A stretch of 64,000 nt of DNA from Subdoligranulum variabile (lineage in GTDB: Bacteria > Bacillota > Clostridia > Oscillospirales > Ruminococcaceae): contig NZ_CP102293.1 of the NCBI RefSeq assembly GCF_025152575.1, positions 2,356,001 to 2,420,000 on the forward strand, given 5' to 3'. The notes under the pieces are model-generated. The model had not been told where the DNA came from, ran no database searches, and saw only the letters and a program-made list of their open reading frames with translations. Positions 39,079 through 47,719 of the stretch are shown here, piece after piece. Position numbers and translations under genes: made by a program. Each line of letters begins with the position of its first letter. The stretch's first letter is position 1.

Positions 39079-39957
39079 ATGGCCGTTTTTCGTATTGAAC
39101 GGACCCGTGATTATACCGTGATGAGCAACCACCACCTGCGTGATAAGGCGCTGTCTCTGAAATCCAAGGGGCTTTTGTCCATGATGTTATCTCTGCCAGA
39201 GGACTGGAACTACACCACACGCGGTCTGGCGAAGATCTGCAAGGAGGGCGTGGACGCCATCGGCGGGGCGCTGCGGGAGCTGGAAGCCGCCGGGTACATC
39301 GTCCGCCACCAGATGCGGGACCGCCAAGGACGCATCAGCGACACCGAGTATGTCATCTATGAGAAGCCCCAGCCCAAAGAGCCGGATACGCCCCAGCCGG
39401 ATACGGCTTCACCAGATACGGAAAACCCGTATCTGGCTGACCCGGATACGGAAAAGCCCGCAGAATTAAATATAGAGAAATCAAAGGCCCAAAAACAAAC
39501 AACGGATGTACCAAGTACCGATTCCATTCCCTTCCGGGGATTTGCGGCGGCCAGGCCGCCGGAACGGAAAGGACGGGATGCGATGTCGGTGGAAGAAATG
39601 GAGAGTTATCGGGATTTGGTGTTGGAGAACATCGAGTACGACCACCTGTGCCGGGAGTTTTCGACCTACCGGGAGGATCTGGACGAGATCGTGGAGCTGA
39701 TCGTGGAAACGGTCTGCGCCAGACGCAAGACCACCCGCATTGCCGGGGCGGACTTTCCCCATGAGGTCGTGCGGTCGCGGTTCTTGAAGCTGGACAGCTC
39801 CCACATCGAGTTCGTCATGGAGTGTCTGCACAACAACACCACCGAGGTCCGCAACATGAAGCAGTACCTGCTGACCGTGCTGTTCAACGCGCCCACCACC
39901 ATGAACAATCACTACACGGCCCAGGTCAACCACGATATGCACGCAGGCGGCTGGTAA
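39079..39957 (+). CDS. replication-initiator-like protein with winged helix and DUF6017-type C-terminus
   Basis: A 292-residue protein. Residues 1-100 form a winged-helix region (FRIERTRDYTVMSNHHLRDKALSLKSKGLLSMMLSLPEDWNYTTRGLAKICKEG) as in RepA-like initiators of Firmicutes plasmids and ICEs. A variable linker with repeated PDTxxP units (about 100-135) joins it to a helical C-terminal domain (about 165-285), usual in DUF6017 proteins. It probably starts replication of the excised element. ATG at 39079 follows GAGAGGAGTGA; an earlier in-frame ATG at 39055 lacks a ribosome site. Confidence 0.8.
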   Translation: MAVFRIERTRDYTVMSNHHLRDKALSLKSKGLLSMMLSLPEDWNYTTRGLAKICKEGVDAIGGALRELEAAGYIVRHQMRDRQGRISDTEYVIYEKPQPKEPDTPQPDTASPDTENPYLADPDTEKPAELNIEKSKAQKQTTDVPSTDSIPFRGFAAARPPERKGRDAMSVEEMESYRDLVLENIEYDHLCREFSTYREDLDEIVELIVETVCARRKTTRIAGADFPHEVVRSRFLKLDSSHIEFVMECLHNNTTEVRNMKQYLLTVLFNAPTTMNNHYTAQVNHDMHAGGW

Positions 39958-39996
39958 TGGCCGCCTTTTCTGCTGCACCGCCCAAGGAGGCACGAT

Positions 39997-40740
39997 ATGA
40001 ACCAGATGGAAATTTTCAAAAACCCGGAGTTTGGGGCTATCCGCGCCGTAGAGATTGACGGAGAGCCTTGGCTGGTCGGAAAAGATGTGGCGTTAGCGTT
40101 AGGGTATAAAAATCCGCAGGAGGCGATCCGCAACCACGTTGACGCAGAGGACAAAGGGGTGAGCGAAATTCTCACCCCTGGCGGGATTCAGAAACTCCCT
40201 ATCATCAACGAGTCCGGCCTGTATTCTCTGGTGTTGTCCAGCAAACTTCCCAAAGCAAAGCAGTTCCGCCGCTGGGTCACGTCTGAGGTCCTGCCCAGCA
40301 TCCGCCAGCACGGGGCCTACCTCACCAGGGAAAAACTGTGGGAGGTCGCCACCTCGCCGGAGGCGCTGCTGAAGCTCTGCTCCGACCTGCTGGCCGAGCG
40401 CGAGAAGAACGCGGCGCTGCAAGCGGACAACGCCCGGCTGCAAGGCAAGGCCGTCTACTACGACCTGTTTATCGACCTGCGGCACAGCACCAACCTGCGC
40501 ACCACCGCCAAGGAGTTGGAGGTGCCGGAGCGGCGCTTCGTCCGTTTCCTGCTGGAACGCCGGTACGTTTACCGCGCCCCCTCCGGCTGTGTGCTGCCCT
40601 ACGCCAAGAGCGCCAACGAGGGGCTGTTCTGTGTGAAGGATTTTTGCCGCAACGGCCACACTGGCTCCTACACGCTGGTGACGCCCAAGGGCAAGCTGCA
40701 CTTTGCAGAACTGCGGTCGCTGATCCTGGTGACGGTATGA
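39997..40740 (+). CDS. BRO-N/antirepressor-type regulatory protein
   Basis: A 247-residue phage-type antirepressor. The BRO-N domain covers about residues 1-105: FKNPEFGAIRAVEIDGEPWLVGKDVALALGYKNPQEAIRNHVDAEDKG, then LPIINESGLYSLVLSSKLPKAKQFRRWVTSEVLPSIRQHGAY. A coiled-coil-like segment (about 120-150) and a C-terminal DNA-binding-like domain (TAKELEVPERRFVRFLLERRYVYR) follow, like KilA-C. Such proteins counter repressors in prophages; in an ICE it may control transfer or excision. AAGGAGG lies 6 bases before the ATG. No repressor gene is seen nearby. Confidence 0.88.
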   Translation: MNQMEIFKNPEFGAIRAVEIDGEPWLVGKDVALALGYKNPQEAIRNHVDAEDKGVSEILTPGGIQKLPIINESGLYSLVLSSKLPKAKQFRRWVTSEVLPSIRQHGAYLTREKLWEVATSPEALLKLCSDLLAEREKNAALQADNARLQGKAVYYDLFIDLRHSTNLRTTAKELEVPERRFVRFLLERRYVYRAPSGCVLPYAKSANEGLFCVKDFCRNGHTGSYTLVTPKGKLHFAELRSLILVTV

Positions 40741-40826
40741 CAGGCCGGTATCTGCTGCGGCGGCTGGTGGTCCCGCCTTAGATTCAAGACCACCCACTGC
40801 ATAACCGACGAAGGGAGGCGAGAAAA

Positions 40827-41327
40827 ATGCAGGAGGAAGTGGAAAACAGGACTTTGACGCTGATCGTCAGCGGGACAAAGTTCACCGGGCGGCTGTTCAA
40901 GGCCGCCATATCCAAGTACATGGCCCACCGCAGGGAGAAAAAGCTGGAAAAGCAGCGCAGCCGGGATTCCCCCGTTACCCCCAAGGGCAAGCAGACGGTG
41001 AAGCAGCTCATCGGGCAGAACCAGGGCGTCTCCAACATCGAGATCAACGACCCGTCCATCCGTGATTTTGAGCGCATCGCCCGCAAGTACGGCGTGGACT
41101 ATGCGGTAAAAAAGGACCGCAGCGCCTTGCCGCCCAAGTACCTGATCTTCTTCAAAGCCCGTGACGCCGACGCCCTGACGGCGGCATTCTCGGAGTACAC
41201 CCAGAAGAAGGTCAAGAAGGCCGACCGCAGCGAGCGCCCGTCCGTGCTGGCGAAGCTGGCTCAGTTCAAGGAGCTGCTCAAAAATACCGTGGTGGACCGC
41301 AGCCGCCGGAAGGAGCTGGAACGATGA
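40827..41327 (+). CDS. PcfB family protein (DUF3801)
   Basis: A 166-residue conjugation protein of the PcfB family. Recognisable parts are NRTLTLIVSGTKFTGRLFKAAISKYMAHRREKK at the N-terminus, GKQTVKQLIGQNQGVSNIEI, and DPSIRDFERIARKYGVDYAVKKD in the middle. PcfB works with the coupling protein in relaxosome recruitment in known conjugative systems. It is immediately upstream of VirD4 with an ATGA overlap, as usual. GGGAGGCGAG precedes the start. Confidence 0.9.
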   Translation: MQEEVENRTLTLIVSGTKFTGRLFKAAISKYMAHRREKKLEKQRSRDSPVTPKGKQTVKQLIGQNQGVSNIEINDPSIRDFERIARKYGVDYAVKKDRSALPPKYLIFFKARDADALTAAFSEYTQKKVKKADRSERPSVLAKLAQFKELLKNTVVDRSRRKELER

Positions 41328-43153
41328 AGCAGCTGAATGTGAAAAAGCTGATGCTGCTGAACCTGCCCTATATCCTGCTGGGCCTGTTTGCCACCAACCT
41401 GGGGGAAGCCTGGCGGCTGGCGACCGGCGCGGATGCGTCCGCCAAGATGCTCTCGTTCTTCTCCACCCTGCCGGTGGCGCTGGCAAGCTGGTGGCCCAGC
41501 CTGCACCCACTGGATTTGCTGGTGGGGCTTTGCTGCGGCGCTGGCCTGCGGCTGGCGGTGTACCTGAAAGGCAAGAACGCCAAGAAGTACCGCCACAACG
41601 TGGAGTATGGTTCGGCCCGTTGGGGCACCCATGACGATATTGCCCCCTACATCGACCCGGTGTTCCAGAATAACGTCATTCTGACCCAAACCGAGCGGCT
41701 TACCATGTCCAGCCGCCCCAAGAACCCCAAGTATGCCCGCAACAAGAACGTGCTGGTCATCGGCGGTTCCGGCAGCGGCAAGACCCGCTTCTGGTTGAAG
41801 CCCAATCTGATGCAGATGCACAGCTCCTATGTGGTCACGGACCCCAAGGGCACCATCCTGGTGGAGTGCGGCAAAATGCTTCAGCGTGGCGCGCCCAAGC
41901 TGGGCAAGGACGGCAAGCCCATGAAGGACAAGCACGGAAAGGTCATTTACGAGCCGTACCAGATCCGGGTGCTGAACACCATCAACTTCAACAAGTCGAT
42001 GCACTATAACCCCTTCAGCTACATTCACTCCGAAAAGGACATTTTGAAGCTGGTGACAACGCTGATCGCCAACACCAAGGGCGAGGGCAAGGCCGGGGAC
42101 GATTTCTGGGTCAAAGCGGAGACGCTGCTGTACTGCGCGCTGATCGGCTACATCCACTACGAAGCCCCGGTGGAGGAACAGAATTTCTCCACCCTCATTG
42201 AGATGATCAACAGCATGGAGGTCCGGGAGGACGATGAGGAGTTCAAAAACGCCGTGGACCTGATGTTCGATGAGCTGAAAGAGCGGGAACCCAACCACTT
42301 TGCGGTGCGGCAATATGCCAAATATAAATTGGCTGCGGGCAAAACCGCCAAGTCGATTTTGGTGAGCTGCGGCGCCCGGCTGGCGGTGTTCGACATTGCC
42401 GAGCTGCGGGAGGTCACGTCCTACGACGAGTTGGAGCTGGACACCCTGGGCGACCGCCGGACGGCGCTGTTTTTGATTATGAGTGACACGGACGATTCCT
42501 TTAATTTCTTAATCTCCATGTGTTACACCCAGCTATTCAACCTCCTCTGTGAAAAGGCCGACGATGTGTACGGCGGGCGGCTGCCGGTCCATGTGCGGTG
42601 CCTCATCGACGAGTGCGCCAACATCGGCCAGATCCCCAAGCTGGAAAAGCTGGTCGCCACCATCCGAAGCCGGGAGATTTCCGCCTGCCTGGTCTTGCAG
42701 GCACAGAGCCAGCTCAAGGCCATCTACAAGGACAACGCCGACACCATCATCGGAAATATGGATTCTTCCATCTTCCTGGGCGGCAAGGAGCCGACCACGC
42801 TCAAAGAGCTGGAGGCCGTGCTGGGCAAGGAGACCATCGACACCTACAACACCGGCGAAAGCCGTGGGCGGGAGACTTCCCACTCGCTCAACTATCAAAA
42901 ATTGGGGAAGGCGCTGATGAGCCAAGACGAGCTGGCCGTCATGGACGGCAGCAAGTGCATTTTGCAGCTGCGCGGTGTGCGGCCGTTCCTCTCGGACAAG
43001 TACGACATCACCCAGCACCCCAACTACAAGTACACCGCCGACGCCGACCCGAAGAACGCCTTTGATATTGAAGGCTATCTCAAGGCCCGGCTGAAGCTCA
43101 AACCCAACCAGGTCTGCGACGTGTATGAGATCGACGCCGCAGCCAACGAATGA
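41324..43153 (+). CDS. VirD4/TraG type IV coupling protein
   Basis: A 609-residue inner-membrane ATPase that delivers the relaxosome-DNA complex to the mating channel. Two membrane helices lie in the first 90 residues. Walker A is VIGGSGSGKTRFWLKPNL near residue 145, followed by VVTDPKGTILVECGKMLQ; the all-alpha domain is near 265-310 (CALIGYIHYEAPVEEQNF); Walker B is RCLIDECANIGQIPKLEKL near 425, followed by LVLQAQSQLKAIY. It overlaps pcfB by 4 bases. A later ICE gene (51415) carries a copy of its all-alpha region. Confidence 0.95.
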   Translation: MKQLNVKKLMLLNLPYILLGLFATNLGEAWRLATGADASAKMLSFFSTLPVALASWWPSLHPLDLLVGLCCGAGLRLAVYLKGKNAKKYRHNVEYGSARWGTHDDIAPYIDPVFQNNVILTQTERLTMSSRPKNPKYARNKNVLVIGGSGSGKTRFWLKPNLMQMHSSYVVTDPKGTILVECGKMLQRGAPKLGKDGKPMKDKHGKVIYEPYQIRVLNTINFNKSMHYNPFSYIHSEKDILKLVTTLIANTKGEGKAGDDFWVKAETLLYCALIGYIHYEAPVEEQNFSTLIEMINSMEVREDDEEFKNAVDLMFDELKEREPNHFAVRQYAKYKLAAGKTAKSILVSCGARLAVFDIAELREVTSYDELELDTLGDRRTALFLIMSDTDDSFNFLISMCYTQLFNLLCEKADDVYGGRLPVHVRCLIDECANIGQIPKLEKLVATIRSREISACLVLQAQSQLKAIYKDNADTIIGNMDSSIFLGGKEPTTLKELEAVLGKETIDTYNTGESRGRETSHSLNYQKLGKALMSQDELAVMDGSKCILQLRGVRPFLSDKYDITQHPNYKYTADADPKNAFDIEGYLKARLKLKPNQVCDVYEIDAAANE

Positions 43154-43261
43154 TGCTCCGCTGTGAAAGGAGGGGTCCTATCTATCCGCCACAACCGCCC
43201 CGCTGGGGCCATCGGCGTACAAAGCGGACGATCTCTATCAAAATAATGAAAAAGGAGGAAG

Positions 43262-43308
43262 GCCGGAATCAGCCAGCCCGGAAATCGGGCGGCGATTGTC
43301 CGGCTTTT
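43262..43308 (+). terminator. terminator-like hairpin between virD4 and the Maff2 gene
   Basis: Outer arms gccgga (43262-43267) and tccggc (43299-43304), inner atc/gat and gcccg/cgggc helices, followed by TTTT. It lies in a 214-base gap inside the transfer operon, so either transcription reads through, a second promoter exists, or it is a regulatory structure. Confidence 0.7.
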
Positions 43309-43367
43309 GTATGCCTATGAACCATAACTAATCAATCTTTTTCAAATGATTCCGGCCAACTTTATTT

Positions 43368-43586
43368 ATGGAATTTTTCAATCAGGCAATCACCGTTCTC
43401 CAGACCCTCGTTATCGCCCTCGGTGCCGGTCTCGGCGTGTGGGGCGTCATCAACCTGCTGGAAGGTTACGGCAACGACAACCCCGGTGCCAAAAGCCAGG
43501 GCATGAAACAGCTCATGGCCGGCGCGGGTGTCGCTATCGTCGGCATGGTGCTGGTGCCCCTGCTGTCCGGCCTGTTCACCGTCTGA
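43368..43586 (+). CDS. Maff2 family pilin-like membrane protein
   Basis: A 72-residue protein with two membrane helices (MEFFNQAITVLQTLVIALGAGLGVWGVINLL and MKQLMAGAGVAIVGMVLVPLLSGLF), the Maff2/TrbC-VirB2-like pattern of ICE mating pores. Probably a structural subunit of the conjugation channel. There is no clear Shine-Dalgarno near the ATG, and the upstream gap is structured, so its translation start may depend on RNA structure. Confidence 0.88.
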   Translation: MEFFNQAITVLQTLVIALGAGLGVWGVINLLEGYGNDNPGAKSQGMKQLMAGAGVAIVGMVLVPLLSGLFTV

Positions 43587-43609
43587 TCGTTACCCGCTGA
43601 AATCCTCGC

Positions 43610-43634
43610 CCCCTCCCGCTGTGCACGGGAGGGG
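43610..43634 (+). other. 9-bp hairpin between Maff2 and VirB6-like genes
   Basis: ccccctcccg/cgggagggg-type arms (43610-43618 and 43626-43634) around ctgtgca, with no T-run; the VirB6-like ribosome site AAAGGAGG follows. Probably stabilises the highly expressed upstream message. Confidence 0.5.
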
Positions 43635-43656
43635 CAGAAAGGAGGTTTGACACCGT

Positions 43657-44526
43657 ATGGATTTCTTATTGGATGCCCTGACCAACTGGCTGAAGGAAAT
43701 GCTGGTGGGCGGCATCATGGGAAACTTAACGGGGATGTTCGACAGCGTGAACCAGCAGGTCGCGGATATATCCGTACAGGTGGGCCAGACCCCGCAGGGC
43801 TGGAACGGCGACATTTTCAACATGATCCAGAGCCTCTCCAACTCCATCATGGTGCCGATTGCAGGCGTGATCCTGGCCATCGTGATGACGCTGGAGCTGA
43901 TCCAGATGATTACCGACCGCAACAACCTGCATGATGTGGACACCTGGATGATCTTCAAATGGGTGTTCAAATCCGCCGCCGTGATTTTGCTGGTCACCAA
44001 CACCTGGAACCTCGTCATGGGCGTGTTCGACATGGCCCAAAGCGTGGTGGCCCAAGCGTCCGGCATCATCGGCTCGGACGCTTCCATCGACATCTCCGCC
44101 GTCATGACCGATATGGAGTCCCGGCTGATGGATATGGACCTGGGGCCGCTGTTCGGCCTGTGGTTCCAGTCGCTCTTTATCGGCATTACCATGTGGGCGC
44201 TGTATATCTGCATTTTTATCGTGATTTATGGCCGTATGATCGAAATTTACCTGGTCACATCGGTGGCCCCCATCCCAATGGCGACCATGATGGGCAAGGA
44301 ATGGGGCGGCATGGGCCAGAACTACTTGCGCAGCCTGCTGGCCCTGGGCTTCCAGGCGTTTTTGATTATCGTCTGTGTGGCGATCTACGCCGTACTGGTG
44401 CAGAACATCGCCACCGAGGAGGACATCATCATGGCGATTTGGAGCTGCGTGGGCTATACCGTGCTGCTGTGCTTCACACTGTTCAAAACCGGCAGTCTCG
44501 CGAAAGCAGTGTTTCAGGCGCACTGA
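43657..44526 (+). CDS. VirB6/TrbL-like channel membrane protein
   Basis: A 289-residue protein with about six membrane helices. It starts MDFLLDALTNWLKEMLVGGIMG and has long hydrophobic stretches (IMVPIAGVILAIVMTLELIQMI, AVILLVTNTWNLVMGVF, LFIGITMWALYICIFIVIYGRMIEIYLVTSVAPIPMATMMG, LLALGFQAFLIIVCVAIYAVLVQNI). The MIEIYLVTSVAPIPMA block is typical of VirB6-like proteins of Gram-positive ICEs. It should form the membrane channel with VirB4 and Maff2. AAAGGAGG precedes the ATG by 6-8 bases. Confidence 0.88.
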   Translation: MDFLLDALTNWLKEMLVGGIMGNLTGMFDSVNQQVADISVQVGQTPQGWNGDIFNMIQSLSNSIMVPIAGVILAIVMTLELIQMITDRNNLHDVDTWMIFKWVFKSAAVILLVTNTWNLVMGVFDMAQSVVAQASGIIGSDASIDISAVMTDMESRLMDMDLGPLFGLWFQSLFIGITMWALYICIFIVIYGRMIEIYLVTSVAPIPMATMMGKEWGGMGQNYLRSLLALGFQAFLIIVCVAIYAVLVQNIATEEDIIMAIWSCVGYTVLLCFTLFKTGSLAKAVFQAH

Positions 44527-44548
44527 GCCAGGAAGGAGGAAACGCAAA

Positions 44549-44965
44549 ATGGCTTATGTACCCGTACCCAAAGACCTGACGAAAGTCAAAACCAAGGTCG
44601 CATTCAACTTAACCAAAAGGCAGCTTGTCTGCTTCGGCTGCGGGGCGCTCATCGGCGTGCCGCTTTTCTTTTTGCTCCGGGGGCCTGCTGGCAACAGCGT
44701 GGCGGCCATGTGCATGATGCTCGTCATGCTGCCCTTCTTCATGCTGGCGATGTATGAAAAACACGGCCAGCCCCTGGAAAAGATCATCGGCAACATCCTC
44801 AAGGTGGCCGTCATCCGGCCCAAGCAGCGCCCCTACCGCACCAACAACTTCTATGCCGTGTTGGAGCGGCAGGCAAATCTCGACAAGGAGGTGTATGACA
44901 TTGTTCGCGGCAAAGACAAAGCGGCAGGCCGAACCGGCAGAGCCGCAGACCAAACCCCGGCGTAA
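44549..44965 (+). CDS. PrgI family mating-pore protein
   Basis: A 138-residue PrgI/TcpE-like protein: MAYVPVPKDLTKVKTKVAFNLTKRQLVCFGCGA then two membrane helices (IGVPLFFLL and AAMCMMLVMLPFFMLAMY) and a cytosolic tail EKIIGNILKVAVIRPKQRPYRTNNFY. In Gram-positive conjugation systems PrgI partners VirB4. Its last 71 bases overlap the VirB4 gene in another frame. GGAAGGAGG precedes the ATG. Confidence 0.9.
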   Translation: MAYVPVPKDLTKVKTKVAFNLTKRQLVCFGCGALIGVPLFFLLRGPAGNSVAAMCMMLVMLPFFMLAMYEKHGQPLEKIIGNILKVAVIRPKQRPYRTNNFYAVLERQANLDKEVYDIVRGKDKAAGRTGRAADQTPA

Positions 44966-47342
44966 GCTGACCCGCGCCGAACGCAAACAGATCGAGGCAG
45001 CGATTGCCCGCGCTAACCGCACGGACAAAAAAGAGCTGTCCGCCCAGGACAGCATCCCCTATGAGCGGATGTGGCCGGACGGCATCTGCAAGGTGGCGGA
45101 TGGCCGCTACACCAAGACCATCCAGTTCCAGGACATCAACTACCAGCTCAGCCAGAACGAGGACAAGACCGCCATCTTCGAGGGATGGTGTGATTTTCTC
45201 AACTATTTTGACAGCTCCATCCGTTTCCAGCTGTCCTTTTTGAACCTGGCGGCGTCCCAGGAGACCTTCGCCAACAGCATCGCCATTCCGGCCCAGGGGG
45301 ATGATTTTGACCCCATCCGGGTGGAGTACACGCAGATGCTGCAAAATCAGCTGGCGCGGGGCAACAACGGCCTCATCAAGACCAAGTACCTGACCTTTTC
45401 CATCGAGGCCGACAGCATCCGCTCCGCCAAGCCCCGTCTGGAGCGCATCGAGACCGATGTGCTGAACAACTTTAAGCGGTTGGGCGTGGCCGCCGAGGTT
45501 CTGGACGGCAAAGCCCGGCTGGCCCAGCTTCACGCCATCTTCCACATGGACGAGCAGGCGCCCTTCCAGTTCGAGTGGGACTGGCTGGCTCCCAGCGGCC
45601 TTTCCACCAAGGACTTTATCGCGCCGTCCGGCTTCGAGTTCCGTACCGGCAAGCAGTTCCGCATGGGAAAGAAGTACGGGGCCGTCAGCTTCGTGCAGAT
45701 TCTGGCCCCGGAGCTGAATGACCGTATGCTGGCGGACTTTCTCGATATGGAAAGTTCCCTCATTGTGAATCTGCACATCCAGTCGGTGGATCAGGTGAAG
45801 GCCATCAAGACGGTAAAGCGGAAAATCACCGACCTGGACCGCAGCAAGATCGAGGAACAGAAAAAGGCCGTCCGCGCCGGGTATGACATGGACATCATCC
45901 CCTCCGACCTTGCCACCTACGGGGCCGAGGCCAAGAAGCTGTTGCAGGACCTGCAAAGCCGCAACGAGCGGATGTTCCTGGTGACGTTCCTGGTGCTGAA
46001 CACGGCGGACAATCCCCGCCAGCTGGGCAACAACATCTTCCAGGCCAGCTCCATCGCGCAAAAGTACAACTGCCAGCTGACCCGGCTGGACTTCCAGCAG
46101 GAGGAAGGCTTGATGTCCTCTCTGCCGCTGGGGCTGAACCAGGTGGAAATTCAGCGGGGGCTGACTACCAGCTCCACCGCCATCTTCGTGCCGTTCACGA
46201 CCCAGGAGCTTTTTCAGAACGGCAAGGAGGCGCTGTACTACGGCATCAACGCCCTGTCCAACAACCTCATCATGGTGGACCGCAAACTGCTGAAAAACCC
46301 CAACGGCCTGATTCTGGGTACGCCGGGCAGCGGCAAATCCTTCAGCGCCAAGCGCGAGATCGCCAACTGCTTCCTGCTGACTTCGGATGATGTCATCATC
46401 TGCGACCCGGAGGCCGAGTACGCGCCGCTGGTGGAGCGCCTGCACGGGCAGGTCATCAAGATTTCGCCCACCTCCACCAACTACATCAACCCGATGGACC
46501 TGAACCTGGACTATTCGGACGATGAAAGCCCGCTGTCGCTGAAATCCGACTTTATCCTGTCGCTGTGTGAACTGATTGTGGGCGGCAAGGACGGATTGCA
46601 GCCGGTGCAGAAAACCATCATTGACCGCTGTGTGCGGCTGGTGTATCAGGACTACCTCAACGATCCGCGCCCGGAGAATATGCCCATTCTGGAGGATTTG
46701 TACGACCTGCTGCGGGCGCAGGATGAGAAAGAGGCGCAGTACATCGCAACGGCGCTGGAAATCTACGTCACCGGCTCCCTCAACGTGTTCAACCACCGCA
46801 GCAACGTGGACATCAACAACCGCATTGTCTGCTACGACATCAAGGAGCTGGGCAAGCAGCTGAAAAAGATCGGGATGCTGGTGGTCCAGGACCAGGTGTG
46901 GAACCGCGTCACCATCAACCGGGCCGCCCGCAAGTCTACCCGCTACTACATCGACGAGATGCACCTGCTCTTGAAAGAGGAACAGACTGCCGCCTACACG
47001 GTGGAGATTTGGAAGCGGTTCCGAAAGTGGGGCGGCATTCCCACGGGCATCACCCAGAACGTGAAGGACCTGCTTTCTTCCCGCGAGGTGGAGAACATCT
47101 TTGAAAACTCCGACTTCGTGTATATGCTCAACCAGGCGGGCGGTGACCGGCAGATTTTGGCCCGGCAGCTGGGTATTTCCCCGCACCAGCTGTCCTATGT
47201 GACCCACTCCGGCGAGGGCGAGGGGCTGCTGTTCTACGGCTCCACCATCCTGCCCTTTGTGGACCACTTCCCCAAGAATACCGAACTGTATCGCATTATG
47301 ACGACCAAACCCCAGGAAATGAAGGAGGCTGATGGACGATGA
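44895..47342 (+). CDS. VirB4-family conjugation ATPase
   Basis: An 815-residue ATPase powering the mating channel (TraE/VirB4/TcpF family). Walker A is LGTPGSGKSFSAKRE near residue 474 and Walker B is YYIDEMHLLLKEEQT near 685; other family blocks are IICDPEAEYAPLVERL, INPMDLNLDYSDDESPL, ITQNVKDLLSSREVENIFENSDFV and LGISPHQLSYVTHSGEGEGLLFYG. The frame is open upstream within PrgI, but ATG at 44895 with AAGGAGGTG directly before it gives the standard length. The next gene overlaps its stop by 4 bases. Confidence 0.95.
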   Translation: MTLFAAKTKRQAEPAEPQTKPRRKLTRAERKQIEAAIARANRTDKKELSAQDSIPYERMWPDGICKVADGRYTKTIQFQDINYQLSQNEDKTAIFEGWCDFLNYFDSSIRFQLSFLNLAASQETFANSIAIPAQGDDFDPIRVEYTQMLQNQLARGNNGLIKTKYLTFSIEADSIRSAKPRLERIETDVLNNFKRLGVAAEVLDGKARLAQLHAIFHMDEQAPFQFEWDWLAPSGLSTKDFIAPSGFEFRTGKQFRMGKKYGAVSFVQILAPELNDRMLADFLDMESSLIVNLHIQSVDQVKAIKTVKRKITDLDRSKIEEQKKAVRAGYDMDIIPSDLATYGAEAKKLLQDLQSRNERMFLVTFLVLNTADNPRQLGNNIFQASSIAQKYNCQLTRLDFQQEEGLMSSLPLGLNQVEIQRGLTTSSTAIFVPFTTQELFQNGKEALYYGINALSNNLIMVDRKLLKNPNGLILGTPGSGKSFSAKREIANCFLLTSDDVIICDPEAEYAPLVERLHGQVIKISPTSTNYINPMDLNLDYSDDESPLSLKSDFILSLCELIVGGKDGLQPVQKTIIDRCVRLVYQDYLNDPRPENMPILEDLYDLLRAQDEKEAQYIATALEIYVTGSLNVFNHRSNVDINNRIVCYDIKELGKQLKKIGMLVVQDQVWNRVTINRAARKSTRYYIDEMHLLLKEEQTAAYTVEIWKRFRKWGGIPTGITQNVKDLLSSREVENIFENSDFVYMLNQAGGDRQILARQLGISPHQLSYVTHSGEGEGLLFYGSTILPFVDHFPKNTELYRIMTTKPQEMKEADGR

Positions 47343-47719
47343 AACCCGAAATTCTGCATAACGACCACATGATGTTTCTGGACCGGGCGCTGGAAACCCA
47401 GCGCACCGCGCTCCTGACGGCGATGGCGGACGCCGTTTCCGAGTGCCGCACGGCGGCGGATCAGGCCGCTGAACTGACCGAGACCGGCGAGACCGGCCTG
47501 CTGCGGCTGGTGGAGATTCTGTGCGCCGCCAAGGTCCAGCGCGGGCAGGCCGGTGAGACTGTGCTGGAGGGCACCGAGGTCCAGATTTTGGCCGACGTAG
47601 TGGCCCAGCTCTACGCCTGCCTGACCGAGTGCCGCTTCGTGGGTCCGCTGGGGCTGGCGGCCTATGCGGAGCTTTCCAGCATGGCGGCCTCCCTCATGCT
47701 GGGGGAATGGTTTGATTAA
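47339..47719 (+). CDS. conserved ICE protein of unknown function (between VirB4 and CHAP hydrolase)
   Basis: A 126-residue, mostly helical, acidic protein (MKPEILHNDHMMFLDRALETQRTALLTAMADAVSECRTAADQAA ...). No named domain is recognised. Its start overlaps the VirB4 stop, and its end overlaps the start of the next gene, so it is translated in series with the mating-pore proteins. Likely a small cytosolic or accessory factor of the channel. Confidence 0.75.
   Translation: MKPEILHNDHMMFLDRALETQRTALLTAMADAVSECRTAADQAAELTETGETGLLRLVEILCAAKVQRGQAGETVLEGTEVQILADVVAQLYACLTECRFVGPLGLAAYAELSSMAASLMLGEWFD

Noticed and set aside
39360..39480. Repeated PDTxxP / ccggatacg units as a CRISPR-like or tandem DNA repeat
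   Set aside because: They are irregular short codon repeats inside the linker of the replication-initiator-like protein, without spacers.
43153..43320. A 55-codon frame starting at the virD4 stop (ATGATG)
   Set aside because: It runs through a terminator-like hairpin, has no proper ribosome site of its own and no family resemblance; the GGAGG sequences within it belong to non-coding leader.
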